64,000 nt of DNA from Streptomyces sp. P3 (lineage in GTDB: Bacteria; Actinomycetota; Actinomycetes; Streptomycetales; Streptomycetaceae). The notes beneath the pieces were generated by a model, which worked only from the letters and a program-made list of their open reading frames with translations, was not told the origin of the DNA and did not search any database. The translations under genes were made by a program, and so were the position numbers. Positions 27,430 to 35,087 of this stretch are shown here, piece after piece. Location of the stretch: NCBI RefSeq assembly GCF_003032475.1, contig NZ_CP028369.1, forward strand, positions 3,472,001 through 3,536,000. Direction: 5' to 3'. The number at the start of each line of letters is the position of its first letter. The first letter of the stretch is position 1.

Positions 27430-27591
27430 ATGGAGCACCATCCCGCAGCCGCCTGGCTCTCCGAGGCCGTCGGCGCCGCCCAGCAGCAGGGGCCGGGGAA
27501 TCTGCTCCGCGTCGTACTGATCGTGATGATCCTGGGCTGTGCGTTCACCGCGTGGTTCCTGTTGCGGGGATACAAGCGGAAAGACGACTGA
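27430..27591 (+). CDS. 53-residue single-pass membrane protein
   Basis: A short gene with AAGGAG nine bases before the ATG. The protein has a 24-residue amphiphilic N-terminus, then one membrane helix (LLRVVLIVMILGCAFTAWFLL, in two quotes LLRVVLIVMI and LGCAFTAWFLL) and a basic YKRKDD end. Codon bias is normal. A similar mini-protein follows 145 bases on. Function unknown; small conserved membrane proteins of this kind sit beside nadD in Streptomyces as I recall. Confidence 0.72.
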   Translation: MEHHPAAAWLSEAVGAAQQQGPGNLLRVVLIVMILGCAFTAWFLLRGYKRKDD

Positions 27592-27736
27592 GCCGACGGG
27601 AAGGTTCCCGATGGCGGAGTCGGCGTGATCCCCGCCGGGCCGCCCGTTTACGATGGGCCGACGTCTTTATCCCGCCCTCCCCCACTCTCGACCTCGCTCG
27701 AGCGGGGGGACCTCCATCGGATAGGTCCTGCCGAAG

Positions 27737-27901
27737 ATGAGCCTTCACAGCGCCGCTGCCCAGTTGGTCACCCTCGCCGCCGAGGGCGAGGAGAAGGGCG
27801 GCAACCACCAGAGCCTCGACCCGTTGGTCACGGGCGGTGGCGCCTTCATCGTCCTGCTGCTCCTGCTGTGGATCACCACCCGCTTCAACCGCGACCGCTG
27901 A
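27737..27901 (+). CDS. 54-residue single-pass membrane protein
   Basis: ATG 27737 to TGA 27901. The outside or N-terminal half is Gly/Glu/His rich, followed by one helix (GAFIVLLLLLWITTRF) and a short NRDR end. Start support is modest, because only CCGAAG precedes the ATG. It resembles the preceding mini-protein in layout (short polar head, single helix, charged tail) but not in sequence. Function unknown. Confidence 0.65.
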   Translation: MSLHSAAAQLVTLAAEGEEKGGNHQSLDPLVTGGGAFIVLLLLLWITTRFNRDR

Positions 27902-27993
27902 GCCCCGGTTGTTCGGCGACGGGCAGTCCGGCATAGCGGGGCGCTCCGGGCATCCGCCTGCCGGGGCCCCGCGACCGGGCCGGTAGGGGCCGG

Positions 27994-27999
27994 TAGGGT
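27994..27999 (+). promoter_or_regulatory. -10 box for nadD, predicted leaderless
   Basis: TAGGGT ends eight bases before the ATG at 28008. This favours 28008 as the nadD start over the in-frame ATG at 28023, which has GGGAGA upstream. Confidence 0.4.
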
Positions 28000-28007
28000 C
28001 TGCACGC

Positions 28008-28634
28008 ATGGGAGAGCAGGACATGGCCACCGGCCCGTCGAACCCCGGCAGGCGCCGCCTCGGCGTCATGGGTGGAACGTTCGATCCGATCCACCATGGC
28101 CACCTCGTGGCGGCCAGTGAGGTCGCCGCACAGTTCCACCTGGACGAGGTCGTGTTCGTCCCCACGGGCCAGCCCTGGCAGAAGAGCCACCGCAGCGTCT
28201 CCCCGGCGGAGGACCGCTACCTGATGACGGTCATCGCGACCGCCGAGAACCCGCAGTTCTCGGTCAGCCGCATCGACATCGATCGCGGCGGCCCCACCTA
28301 CACCGTGGACACACTGCGCGACCTGCGGGCTCTCAACCCCGAGTCCGACCTCTTCTTCATCACCGGCGCCGACGCCCTGGGCCAGATCCTGACCTGGCGG
28401 GACAGCGCCGAACTGTTCTCTCTCGCGCATTTCATCGGCGTCACCCGGCCGGGGCACAACCTCATGGATCCCGGCCTGCCCGAAGGCGGCGTCTCCCTCG
28501 TCGAGGTGCCCGCGCTCGCCATCTCCTCCACCGACTGCCGTGCGAGAGTCGCCAAGGGCGACCCCGTCTGGTACCTGGTGCCGGACGGTGTCGTGCGCTA
28601 CATCGACAAGCGCGAGCTGTACCGCGGCGAGTGA
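28008..28634 (+). CDS. nadD: Nicotinate-nucleotide adenylyltransferase
   Basis: A 208-residue enzyme that joins nicotinate mononucleotide and ATP to make deamido-NAD. The nucleotidyltransferase signature is [15 protein letters not shown], with the HxGH motif. [11 protein letters not shown] and the C-terminal [13 protein letters not shown] (ISSTxxR) are present. The start at 28008 is supported by a -10 box; 28023 is the alternative, giving five residues less. It is followed 17 bases later by the LCP-like gene and then rsfS, a conserved actinobacterial order. Confidence 0.95.
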   Translation: MGEQDMATGPSNPGRRRLGVMGGTFDPIHHGHLVAASEVAAQFHLDEVVFVPTGQPWQKSHRSVSPAEDRYLMTVIATAENPQFSVSRIDIDRGGPTYTVDTLRDLRALNPESDLFFITGADALGQILTWRDSAELFSLAHFIGVTRPGHNLMDPGLPEGGVSLVEVPALAISSTDCRARVAKGDPVWYLVPDGVVRYIDKRELYRGE

Positions 28635-28650
28635 GCCGAGAGGGGCACCG

Positions 28651-30474
28651 GTGAACGACCGACACGACGCCGACCGACACGACGCGGGGTACGGGGGCGA
28701 CCAGTACGAACTCGTCGGCTACGACGAGTACGGCCAGCCCGTCTACCGGCAGGTCCCGCCCCAGCAGGCCGCACAGCAGTCCTACGACCCGTACGGGCAG
28801 CAGCAGTACCGGGCGCCGCAGGGCCAGCCCCAGGGCCACGGGCAGCAGGGGTACGGCTACGACCCGTACGCCACGGGCGGGCAGCAGACACCCGCCTACG
28901 ACCCTTACGACACCGGCTCCCAGACGCCCGCCCCCGCCTACGACCCGTACGGCACCGCGACGCAGGCCCCCTACGACCCGTACGGGCAGACCGCCGCCGG
29001 GCAGCAGTACCGGGCCGAACAGCCACGCACCGCCGAGCGGACCGCCTACATTCCGCAACAGGCCGGCCCGGCCGGGTCACCCGTCGGGGCAGGCGCGGAC
29101 GGCGACACCCGGCCCGTGCCCGGTGCAGGCACCGCCGACGCCGCGGACGACGCCCAGGACGGCGCAGGCGACGCCGGGCCGGAACAACGGGATTACCGCA
29201 CCGAGCAGTTCGCGTTCGTGGAGGAGCCCGACGGTGACTCCGAGGACGTCATCGACTGGCTGAACTTCACCGAGAACCGCACCGAGCGCCGCGAGGAGGC
29301 CAAGCGACGCGCCCGCAGTCGACTCGTCGCCCTCGTCGTGGTCCTGGCGCTGGTCGCGGTCGGCGGAGTGGGCTACCTCTGGTATGCGGGGAAGCTGCCC
29401 GGTCTGTCGTCCTCCGGCTCCGGCTCCGGCACCGGCGGCACGACCGCGGCTGCCGCCCAGAAGCGTGACGTGGTCGTCGTCCACCTGCACGACACGGCCG
29501 CAGGCGGCACCTCCACGGCGCTGCTCGTCGACAACACCACGACCAAGCAGGCCACCACGGTCCTGCTGCCCAACTCCCTCGTGCTCCCGCAGGACGACGG
29601 CACCACGACCACCCTCGCCAAATCCGTCGACGACGACGGCTCCGACGGGACGCGCGGCGCGCTGGACACCGTGCTCGGTACCAGCATCCAGGGCACCTGG
29701 CGTCTCGACACCCCGTACCTGCAGAACCTCGTCGACCTCGTCGGCGGCATCGAGGTCGACACCGACACGGCCGTGCCCGGCCCGAACGCCAAGAAGGGTG
29801 AGGCCCCCCTCGTCGCCAAGGGTGAGAACCAGACCCTCAGCGGCAAGATGGCGGTCGCCTACGCCACCCACCGCGCCGAGGGCGAGGCCCAGAACGCCCA
29901 GCTGGAGCGGTTCGGCCAGGTCATGCAGGGCGTGCTGCGCAAGGTGTCCTCCGACGCGCAGGGTGCCACCGTCACCGTGCAGACCCTCGCGCAGATCCTC
30001 GACCCGTCCCTGACCGACAAGGATCTCGGCGCCTTCCTGGCCAAGCTCGCCGATCTCGCCAAGGGCGGTGACTACAAGACCGCCCTGCTGCCCGTCCAGG
30101 CCGACGGCACGCTCAGCGCCCAGGCCAGTGCGAGCGTCGTCAAGAACGTCCTCGGCGGGACCGCGAAGAGCCCCGACAAGGACGCGGCGGTCAGCGTCTT
30201 CGTCCAGAACGCCAGTGGCACCAGGGCCAACACCGAAGACGCGCGCGTGGTCCTCCTCAACGGCGGTTTCACCTTCGTGGAGGGCGGGGCCCCGTCCGGC
30301 ACGAAGGCGGCCTCCCAGGTCCTGTACGGGGACGCCGCCGACAAGGGCAACGCCGTCGAGGTCGCCAAGACCCTGGGGCTGGACGCTGGCGCCGTGAAGA
30401 AGGGCGCCGTCTCCGGGAACGCCGACGTGGCGGTCGTCCTGGGCAAGGACTACAAGCGCTCCTCGACCGGATGA
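28651..30474 (+). CDS. LCP-like membrane protein with LytR C-terminal domain and YDPY-repeat head
   Basis: A 607-residue protein. The cytoplasmic head (1-220) has five YDPY motifs between residues 45 and 111 and is Gln/Gly/Tyr/Pro-rich. One membrane helix lies at about 225-247, then a Ser/Gly linker. A region like the LytR-CpsA-Psr domain covers about 270-445 (TALLVDNTTTKQATTVLLPN, LVDLVGGIEVD, LSGKMAVAYATHRAE), and a LytR_C domain covers about 510-605. LCP enzymes attach wall polymers to peptidoglycan. Here the usual PRD arginine motif reads LPNS (306-309), so the site looks altered. From memory the S. coelicolor gene at this place (SCO2578) is PdtA, a polydiglycosylphosphate transferase; to be checked. 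Start: GTG with AGAGGGG upstream. Confidence 0.83.
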   Translation: MNDRHDADRHDAGYGGDQYELVGYDEYGQPVYRQVPPQQAAQQSYDPYGQQQYRAPQGQPQGHGQQGYGYDPYATGGQQTPAYDPYDTGSQTPAPAYDPYGTATQAPYDPYGQTAAGQQYRAEQPRTAERTAYIPQQAGPAGSPVGAGADGDTRPVPGAGTADAADDAQDGAGDAGPEQRDYRTEQFAFVEEPDGDSEDVIDWLNFTENRTERREEAKRRARSRLVALVVVLALVAVGGVGYLWYAGKLPGLSSSGSGSGTGGTTAAAAQKRDVVVVHLHDTAAGGTSTALLVDNTTTKQATTVLLPNSLVLPQDDGTTTTLAKSVDDDGSDGTRGALDTVLGTSIQGTWRLDTPYLQNLVDLVGGIEVDTDTAVPGPNAKKGEAPLVAKGENQTLSGKMAVAYATHRAEGEAQNAQLERFGQVMQGVLRKVSSDAQGATVTVQTLAQILDPSLTDKDLGAFLAKLADLAKGGDYKTALLPVQADGTLSAQASASVVKNVLGGTAKSPDKDAAVSVFVQNASGTRANTEDARVVLLNGGFTFVEGGAPSGTKAASQVLYGDAADKGNAVEVAKTLGLDAGAVKKGAVSGNADVAVVLGKDYKRSSTG

Positions 30475-30622
30475 CCCGACAGGAAGGACGCGCGGGAGGT
30501 CCGAGAGCGGCGGGCCTTCGCGGGCGACCGCTCGATCACGTGGGGTGCCGTAATCACGTGGGGTGCCGTCGGCGGTCCGTGAGACCCTTGAGGACAAGTG
30601 TCCGCCGACGGAAAGCCACGTA

Positions 30623-31069
30623 GTGACCGCCACCGACCGCTCCATCGATCTCATCAACACCGCCGCCCAGGCGGCAGCCGACAAGCTCGCGCACGACATC
30701 ATCGCCTACGACGTCAGCGACGTGCTGTCGATCACGGACGCCTTCCTGCTGGCCTCCGCGCCCAACGACCGCCAGGTCAAGTCGATCGTCGACGAGATCG
30801 AGGAGCGCCTGCAGAAGGAGCTCGGCGTCAAGCCCGTGCGCCGTGAGGGCGACCGCGACGCCCGCTGGATCCTCCTCGACTACGTCGACATCGTCGTCCA
30901 CGTCCAGCACAGCGAGGAGCGCGTCTTCTACGCCCTGGAGCGGCTGTGGAAGGACTGTCCCGAGCTGGCACTGCCCGCCGACGCCCTCGCGACCCGCGGC
31001 AAGGCCCAGGAGCACGCCAAACTGCAGGCCGAGGAGGACGAGACCGCCGGATTCGAGGAGCTGCGGTGA
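30623..31069 (+). CDS. rsfS: Ribosomal silencing factor RsfS
   Basis: A 148-residue protein of the DUF143/Iojap family, which binds L14 and blocks subunit joining when nutrients fail. Visible marks are DVSDVLSITDAFLLASAPNDRQVKSI, quoted in part as SITDAFLLASAPNDRQV, WILLDYVDIVVHVQ, and FYALERLWKDCPEL. The start is GTG 30623 after GGAAAG. The C-terminal 30 residues are a charged actinobacterial extension. The stop overlaps the next GTG (GTGA). The nadD-rsfS link is typical. Confidence 0.95.
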   Translation: MTATDRSIDLINTAAQAAADKLAHDIIAYDVSDVLSITDAFLLASAPNDRQVKSIVDEIEERLQKELGVKPVRREGDRDARWILLDYVDIVVHVQHSEERVFYALERLWKDCPELALPADALATRGKAQEHAKLQAEEDETAGFEELR

Positions 31070-31737
31070 CAGCTCCGGAGCAGACGACGACCCGTCGGCA
31101 ACGCCGTGGCCGCCGGGTCATCCTCTGGCGGCACGGCCAGACCGCCTGGAACGTGGAGCGCCGCTTCCAGGGCACGACGGACGTCGAGCTGACCGAGACC
31201 GGTGTGGCCCAGGCCCGCCGCGCCGCCCGGCTGCTCGCCTCCCTCAAGCCCGACGCCATCGTCGCCTCGGACCTGTCGCGGGCCGCCCGTACGGCCGCCG
31301 AGCTCGCCACGCTCACCGGCCTCGAGGTCACCCACGACGAATCCCTGCGTGAGACGTACGCGGGTGCCTGGCAGGGGCTGACGCACGAGGAGATCATCGC
31401 CCGGCACGGTGCGGAGTACGCCGCATGGAAGCGCGGCGAGCCCGTGCGCCGCGGCGGCGGCGAACTGGAGACCGAGGTGGCCGACCGTGCCGCCCCGGTC
31501 GTCGTACGGCACGCCGAGAAGCTGCCCGAGGACGGGACGCTCGTCATCGTCAGCCACGGCGGCACCATCCGCACCACCATCGGCCGTCTTCTCGGTCTGG
31601 AGGCGCACAGCTGGGAGAGTCTCGGCGGCCTGTCCAACTGCTGCTGGTCCGTCCTCGGAGAGGGCGCCCGGGGCTGGCGTCTGCTCGAGCACAACGCCGG
31701 CACCCTGCCCGAGCCGGTACTCGGCGACGACGACTGA
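31066..31737 (+). CDS. Histidine phosphatase family (phosphoglycerate mutase-like)
   Basis: A 223-residue enzyme. The catalytic LWRHGQTAWN (His in the R-H-G motif) lies at about residue 20, followed by DLSRAARTAA, ETYAGAWQGLTHEEI and the second histidine in VSHGGTIRTT. These fit a broad-specificity phosphatase rather than the glycolytic mutase, which is longer. It is translationally coupled to rsfS (GTGA), with GAGGAG five bases upstream. The substrate is unknown. Confidence 0.9.
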   Translation: MTAPEQTTTRRQRRGRRVILWRHGQTAWNVERRFQGTTDVELTETGVAQARRAARLLASLKPDAIVASDLSRAARTAAELATLTGLEVTHDESLRETYAGAWQGLTHEEIIARHGAEYAAWKRGEPVRRGGGELETEVADRAAPVVVRHAEKLPEDGTLVIVSHGGTIRTTIGRLLGLEAHSWESLGGLSNCCWSVLGEGARGWRLLEHNAGTLPEPVLGDDD

Positions 31738-31790
31738 GCGACCGCTCGGGCCGGCGGGCCGCGGATTTCACTTTCCGGCAGGTCGCAGGC

Positions 31791-31796
31791 TAGAGT
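31791..31796 (+). promoter_or_regulatory. Probable -10 for the first tRNA-Ala
   Basis: TAGAGT lies 60 bases before the tRNA. TTTCAC (31766-31771) could be the -35, at a long 19-base spacing. Confidence 0.4.
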
Positions 31797-31851
31797 TCTT
31801 CTTGTTCGCACCGCCGAGCGGAGCGAGACACCATGCGGTTTCACCGCGTGG

Positions 31852-31930
31852 CACGAGGGGCTATAGCTCAGTTGGTAGAGCGCCTGCATGGCATGCAGGA
31901 GGTCAGGAGTTCAATTCTCCTTAGCTCCAC
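31852..31930 (+). repeat. 79-base direct repeat, copy 1 (tRNA plus edges)
   Basis: Bases 31852-31930 are identical to 33258-33336, covering the tRNA plus five bases upstream and one downstream. Outside these limits the two sites differ, so promoters and terminators are not shared. Confidence 0.9.
31857..31929 (+). tRNA. tRNA-Ala (GGC), copy 1
   Basis: A 73-base cloverleaf: acceptor GGGGCTA pairs with TAGCTCC (one G-U pair), D arm with AGCTCAGTTGGTAGAGC, anticodon stem CCTGC/GCAGG with loop ATGGCAT (anticodon GGC), and T arm around GTTCAATTC. The 3' CCA is not encoded. It is identical to the copy at 33263 and is followed by a strong terminator at 32012. Confidence 0.97.
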
Positions 31931-32011
31931 GGATTGGCCGGTCGGTCAGTCGGTCGACACTCTGTCGAGTTGTCAAAGATCGAAGAGATCGGTCGATATC
32001 ACTTCAGAAGG

Positions 32012-32040
32012 ATCCCGCCCCTCAGGGGGCGGGATTTTTT
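32012..32040 (+). terminator. Rho-independent terminator after tRNA-Ala copy 1
   Basis: A 10-bp stem (32012-32021 / 32026-32035) with a four-base loop and a run of T ending at 32040. It is one of the few classic U-tract terminators in the window. Confidence 0.92.
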
Positions 32041-32088
32041 GTCGTCCCGCCGTGTAGCAGAGCCGCGCGCCGCTCCGTGCCGTCATCG

Positions 32089-32651
32089 GGTGAGCAGACG
32101 ACGATCCTGCACTCCGGCATCCCGTTGCTGACCTCGCACGTCCAGGGCGGCCTGGGTTTCAGCGCGTTGCGCGCCGGTCCCACCTTCGCGCCGACGACGT
32201 GGGTGCTCGCCGTGGTCGGACTGACCCGGCGCAGGTGGCCCGCCTCCTGGCAACGGGCCCTGATCCCGTCCGGGTTCGCGCTTCTCGCGTTGTCCGTGGT
32301 CGCGGTGGGGCTGCTATTCAGGGGCGGTGAGGACGGGGGCGCCTGGCTCTACGCGGCGTACGCCGGGGTGGGCGTCGGGCTCGCACTCGCCTTCGGCCCG
32401 AGCCGACCGGGGCGCCGACTGCCGTGCTGCCCGAGGACGCGGCGGACGTCGGCGGGCTGCCGGCCACGGTCACCCAGCTCGGGCAGCCGATCGATGTGGC
32501 CGTCTTCGGCACACTGTTCTTCAACCGCCTTGAGTCACTTGGGGCCCCGGGGGCGTATAGCTCTTCGGAAGCGCTTCTCACATGCATGTTCGCGCTCGCT
32601 ACGACAGCTGCCCTGGGTGCCGTGTCCGGACTGGTACTGAGGCGTCGCTGA
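32089..32651 (+). pseudogene. Remnant of an MFS (DHA2-type) drug transporter
   Basis: Only the C-terminal part survives. From about 32098 one frame reads PLLTSHVQGGLGFSALRAG then several hydrophobic helices (WVLAVVGLTRRR, FALLALSVVAVGLLF, WLYAAYAGVGVGLALAFGP). Near 32405 the reading must shift frame to continue as VLPEDAADVGGLPATVTQLG, DVAVFGTLFFN and the last helix, ending in VSGLVLRRR at 32651. The A-D-V-G-G-L...T-x-x-Q-L-G segment is typical of the last part of 14-helix exporters. No start codon with a ribosome site precedes it, and the N-terminal two thirds are absent. It is a decayed gene between duplicated tRNAs. Confidence 0.75.
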
Positions 32652-32719
32652 CCGTATTGGTCCGGCCGTGGCAGAATCAAACGACCGGAGGGGGCGCGGC
32701 CCGACGGGAGGGAGTAGCG

Positions 32720-32893
32720 ATGCCTGCGAGCATCCGCGGAGAGGTCGGTCGTCTCTCCGGAGCAGCGGTGGGACGGGGCAAGGCCACCCGTCTCGGTTGC
32801 CCCTCCTGCGGTTCGGCCCATGTGGCTCAGGTTCTCGGCGACAACGGAGGGGTTTCCTACGTGTGCACGGCCTGCGGCCACAGCTGGAGCTGA
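32720..32893 (+). CDS. 57-residue zinc-ribbon protein
   Basis: ATG 32720 follows GGAGGGAG. A basic N-terminal half (RGKATRLG) leads to a zinc ribbon of two CxxC knuckles, CPSCGSAH and CTACGHSW, about 24 residues apart. Proteins of this size are common in Streptomyces; nucleic-acid binding is likely but unproven. The stop is three bases before the next gene, so the two form a unit. Confidence 0.8.
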   Translation: MPASIRGEVGRLSGAAVGRGKATRLGCPSCGSAHVAQVLGDNGGVSYVCTACGHSWS

Positions 32894-32896
32894 TCG

Positions 32897-33130
32897 ATGG
32901 GTGCACACAGGCGGAAATGCGACTGGTGCGGCAGCGGCACTCCGATCGTCCGTGACATGGAGCCGGTCAACCCCGACTACCAGTACTGGTGCGAGGAATG
33001 CGCGCGGGCGCTGATCATAAAGGGCGACCCGATCGAGACGTACCGCGAGCTGGAGGGGGAGCCGATCTACGGCCGGCTCCTCGAGGAGCACTGCACGCTC
33101 AAGCGGTTCTATTCGTTCGTCACCGCGTGA
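32897..33130 (+). CDS. 77-residue CxxC protein, hypothetical
   Basis: ATG 32897 lies three bases after the previous stop; AGCTGGAGCTGATCG upstream contains a GGAG. Two cysteine pairs (CDWCGSG, WCEECARA) about 22 residues apart should bind one zinc. The remaining part (DPIETYRELEGEPIYGRLLE, LKRFYSFVTA) is helical and acidic. No known function. Paired with the preceding zinc-ribbon gene between two tRNA-Ala copies. Confidence 0.78.
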   Translation: MGAHRRKCDWCGSGTPIVRDMEPVNPDYQYWCEECARALIIKGDPIETYRELEGEPIYGRLLEEHCTLKRFYSFVTA

Positions 33131-33169
33131 CGTCGCACAAGGGTCGAAATCGGACGGGGCGGAAAGGAT

Positions 33170-33198
33170 TTGGTGGTCCGCCGCCGGACCGGTAAAGT
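33170..33198 (+). promoter_or_regulatory. Promoter of tRNA-Ala copy 2
   Basis: TTGGTG (33170-33175), 17-base spacer, TAAAGT (33193-33198); the mature tRNA begins about 65 bases downstream. Confidence 0.65.
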
Positions 33199-33257
33199 TG
33201 GCGTCGCCGCCGGGGAAACCGGGCGGCACGGTCAGGGTCGCGGTTCCGCCGCTTGGC

Positions 33258-33336
33258 CACGAGGGGCTATAGCTCAGTTGGTAGAGCGCCTGCATGGCAT
33301 GCAGGAGGTCAGGAGTTCAATTCTCCTTAGCTCCAC
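33258..33336 (+). repeat. 79-base direct repeat, copy 2
   Basis: The partner of 31852-31930. The intervening 1.33 kb carries the MFS remnant and the two zinc-ribbon genes. Confidence 0.9.
33263..33335 (+). tRNA. tRNA-Ala (GGC), copy 2
   Basis: Identical over all 73 bases to the tRNA at 31857; anticodon GGC, no encoded CCA. It has its own promoter at 33170 and its own U-tract terminator at 33341. Confidence 0.97.
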
Positions 33337-33340
33337 AGCA

Positions 33341-33379
33341 GATCCCGCCGGATCGGATGCGATCCGGCGGGATCTTTTT
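33341..33379 (+). terminator. Rho-independent terminator after tRNA-Ala copy 2
   Basis: A perfect 14-bp stem (33341-33354 / 33361-33374), six-base loop, then five T. Confidence 0.93.
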
Positions 33380-33418
33380 GCGTCCGGACACCTCGTCCCG
33401 GACGTGCCGCCAGGAACG

Positions 33419-33458
33419 ACGGATCGGGGCCGCCTGCTCTCAGGCGGCCCCGATCCGT
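33419..33458 (-). terminator. Terminator of the NuoF-like/cytochrome unit
   Basis: A perfect 18-bp stem (33419-33436 / 33441-33458) with a CTCT loop, 18 bases past the minus-strand gene's stop. Confidence 0.85.
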
Positions 33459-33476
33459 GTGCCGTCGGTGTGCCCC

Positions 33477-35087
33477 TCAGCGGCCGAGGGCGCGGCGGCC
33501 GCGCCCCTGGGAGAGGACCGGGAGGTTGCGTGCGGGCGCCTGCGCGCGCGTGTCCTCCTCGATGCGCAGGGCCAGCGCCGGACAGCGACGCACCGCGCGT
33601 AGAGCTTTTGCCTCGGCGTACTGCGGTACCTTCGCCTGCGCCACCGTCGGGAAGCCGTCGGCGCCGAGCTGGAAGACCTCGGGGAGGATGTCGGCGCACA
33701 GGCCGTGGCCGCGGCAGAGCGTCCAGTCGACGAAGATCTTCTGACGGCTCGAGCCGCTCTCCTCCGGCGCGTTGCCGCTCGTGATGCCCGCGGGGGCCAT
33801 GCCCGCCTCGAAGAGCGGCAGAACGCCCTCCACGGGCCGTCCGCAGCCGTTGCCGAGGACGTGGGCCGCGAGGTCGTCGGTGAACGCCTTGATGGTCGAC
33901 TCCAGGAACATCGCGGAGCCGTCCGGGTGCGAGCAGGCGCCGCGCCGCTTGACGTTCTTGGCGACCTGCTTGAGCGCCTCCAGGGCGGCCGGTCCGCCGC
34001 CGTTGATGATGTCCTCCATGCCGCGCGCGGCGGCCGGCAGGCCGAGGTAGCAGGGACCGCACTGTCCCGCGCTCTCGTCGGCCAGCCATTGGGCCACGCG
34101 CAGGGACTCGCCGAGCGGGCAGGTCTCCTGGCTGATCGGCAGGATCGCGCCCGCGCCGAGCGCCCCGCCCACCGCGTCGAGAGAGTTCCGGGAGACGACC
34201 GCCTCGTTGACGGTCGCCGCGTCGATCCACTTGCCGTGGTATCCGCCGGTCAGCACACCCTGGGGCACCGGCGGGGCGCCCGCGAGCTGGAGGACGTAGC
34301 GCAGCGGCACGCCGGTGGGGACCTCGATCACCATCGGGCGGGCGACCGCGCCGGAGACCGTCAGCATGACGGTGCCCGGCTCGTCGTACAGGCCGGTGTT
34401 GCCGTACCGCTCCGGGCCGATGCGGGCGGCGATGGCCAGCTGGGCGAACGTCTCCGCGTTGGAGAGGAGGGTGGGCGCGCCGCCGACGCCGTTCTGCGAG
34501 GCGCTGACCTTGCGGCCGGGCGGGATCGGCGGGCCGCCGTCGATGGAACGGATCAGCGACGCCGCGGCACCGGTGACCATGCGGATCGGGTTGCGCTGGA
34601 CGAACGCCTTCAGAGCCGATCTGCGGCCGTTGCTGAGCCCGCGTTCGGAGAGCGCGGCTTCCATGGAGCGCTGAGTGGATTCGCGGGTGACCCCCACCAC
34701 GAGCGTGCGGGCACCCAGCGCCTCCGCGACGAGCAGCGCGCCGTCCAGGATGAGGTGCGGGGCGCGGTTGATGAGCACCGTGTCCTTGCGGCAGGCCGGT
34801 TCGTCCTCGCTGCCGTTGACGACGACGACCGGCCGCACGCCGCGTTTGATCGCGGCCTCGGCGACCGAGCGCAGCTTCTTGTGGAAGGGGAAGCCCGCGC
34901 CGCCGCGGCCCTTCAGGTTGATGTTCTCGGAGAGCTTCGCGAGGGCCTCTCCGCCCAGGGGCTCCAGCGGCCCGTGCACCTTCAGATGCATGGGCAGGTC
35001 AAGTCTCTCGACAAGGTCGAAACCCGACGTGAGTTGAGGAAGACCGACCACGCGGACTTCTGGGACGTCGGGCAGGGCCTCGTTCAC
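33477..35087 (-). CDS. NuoF-like NADH/FMN oxidoreductase with C-terminal ferredoxin domain
   Basis: A 536-residue protein. Residues 40-235 are the FMN/NADH-binding fold of complex I subunit NuoF (GRGGAGFPFHKK at 60-71; NGSEDEPACRKDTVL). An SLBB domain follows (about 240-290), then the iron-sulfur region. In NuoF the N3 cluster uses C-x2-C-x2-C plus a distant C; here it reads A340-x2-C343-x2-C346 with C385, so one ligand is missing. Residues 450-510 form a small ferredoxin (C458, C464, C502-Pro), 3Fe-4S in style. GTG 35087 overlaps the cytochrome stop (GTGA), with GGAGG six bases upstream. It likely passes NADH electrons through the ferredoxin domain to the partner membrane cytochrome. It is not part of a nuo operon. 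Confidence 0.85.
   Translation of the reverse strand: MNEALPDVPEVRVVGLPQLTSGFDLVERLDLPMHLKVHGPLEPLGGEALAKLSENINLKGRGGAGFPFHKKLRSVAEAAIKRGVRPVVVVNGSEDEPACRKDTVLINRAPHLILDGALLVAEALGARTLVVGVTRESTQRSMEAALSERGLSNGRRSALKAFVQRNPIRMVTGAAASLIRSIDGGPPIPPGRKVSASQNGVGGAPTLLSNAETFAQLAIAARIGPERYGNTGLYDEPGTVMLTVSGAVARPMVIEVPTGVPLRYVLQLAGAPPVPQGVLTGGYHGKWIDAATVNEAVVSRNSLDAVGGALGAGAILPISQETCPLGESLRVAQWLADESAGQCGPCYLGLPAAARGMEDIINGGGPAALEALKQVAKNVKRRGACSHPDGSAMFLESTIKAFTDDLAAHVLGNGCGRPVEGVLPLFEAGMAPAGITSGNAPEESGSSRQKIFVDWTLCRGHGLCADILPEVFQLGADGFPTVAQAKVPQYAEAKALRAVRRCPALALRIEEDTRAQAPARNLPVLSQGRGRRALGR

Noticed and set aside
28651..30474. LytR transcription regulator
   Set aside because: The fold is a membrane LCP/LytR_C protein, not a DNA-binding regulator; the older name is misleading.
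31857..33335. Integrative element between the tRNA-Ala copies
   Set aside because: No integrase, relaxase or replication gene lies between them; only a decayed transporter and two small zinc proteins.
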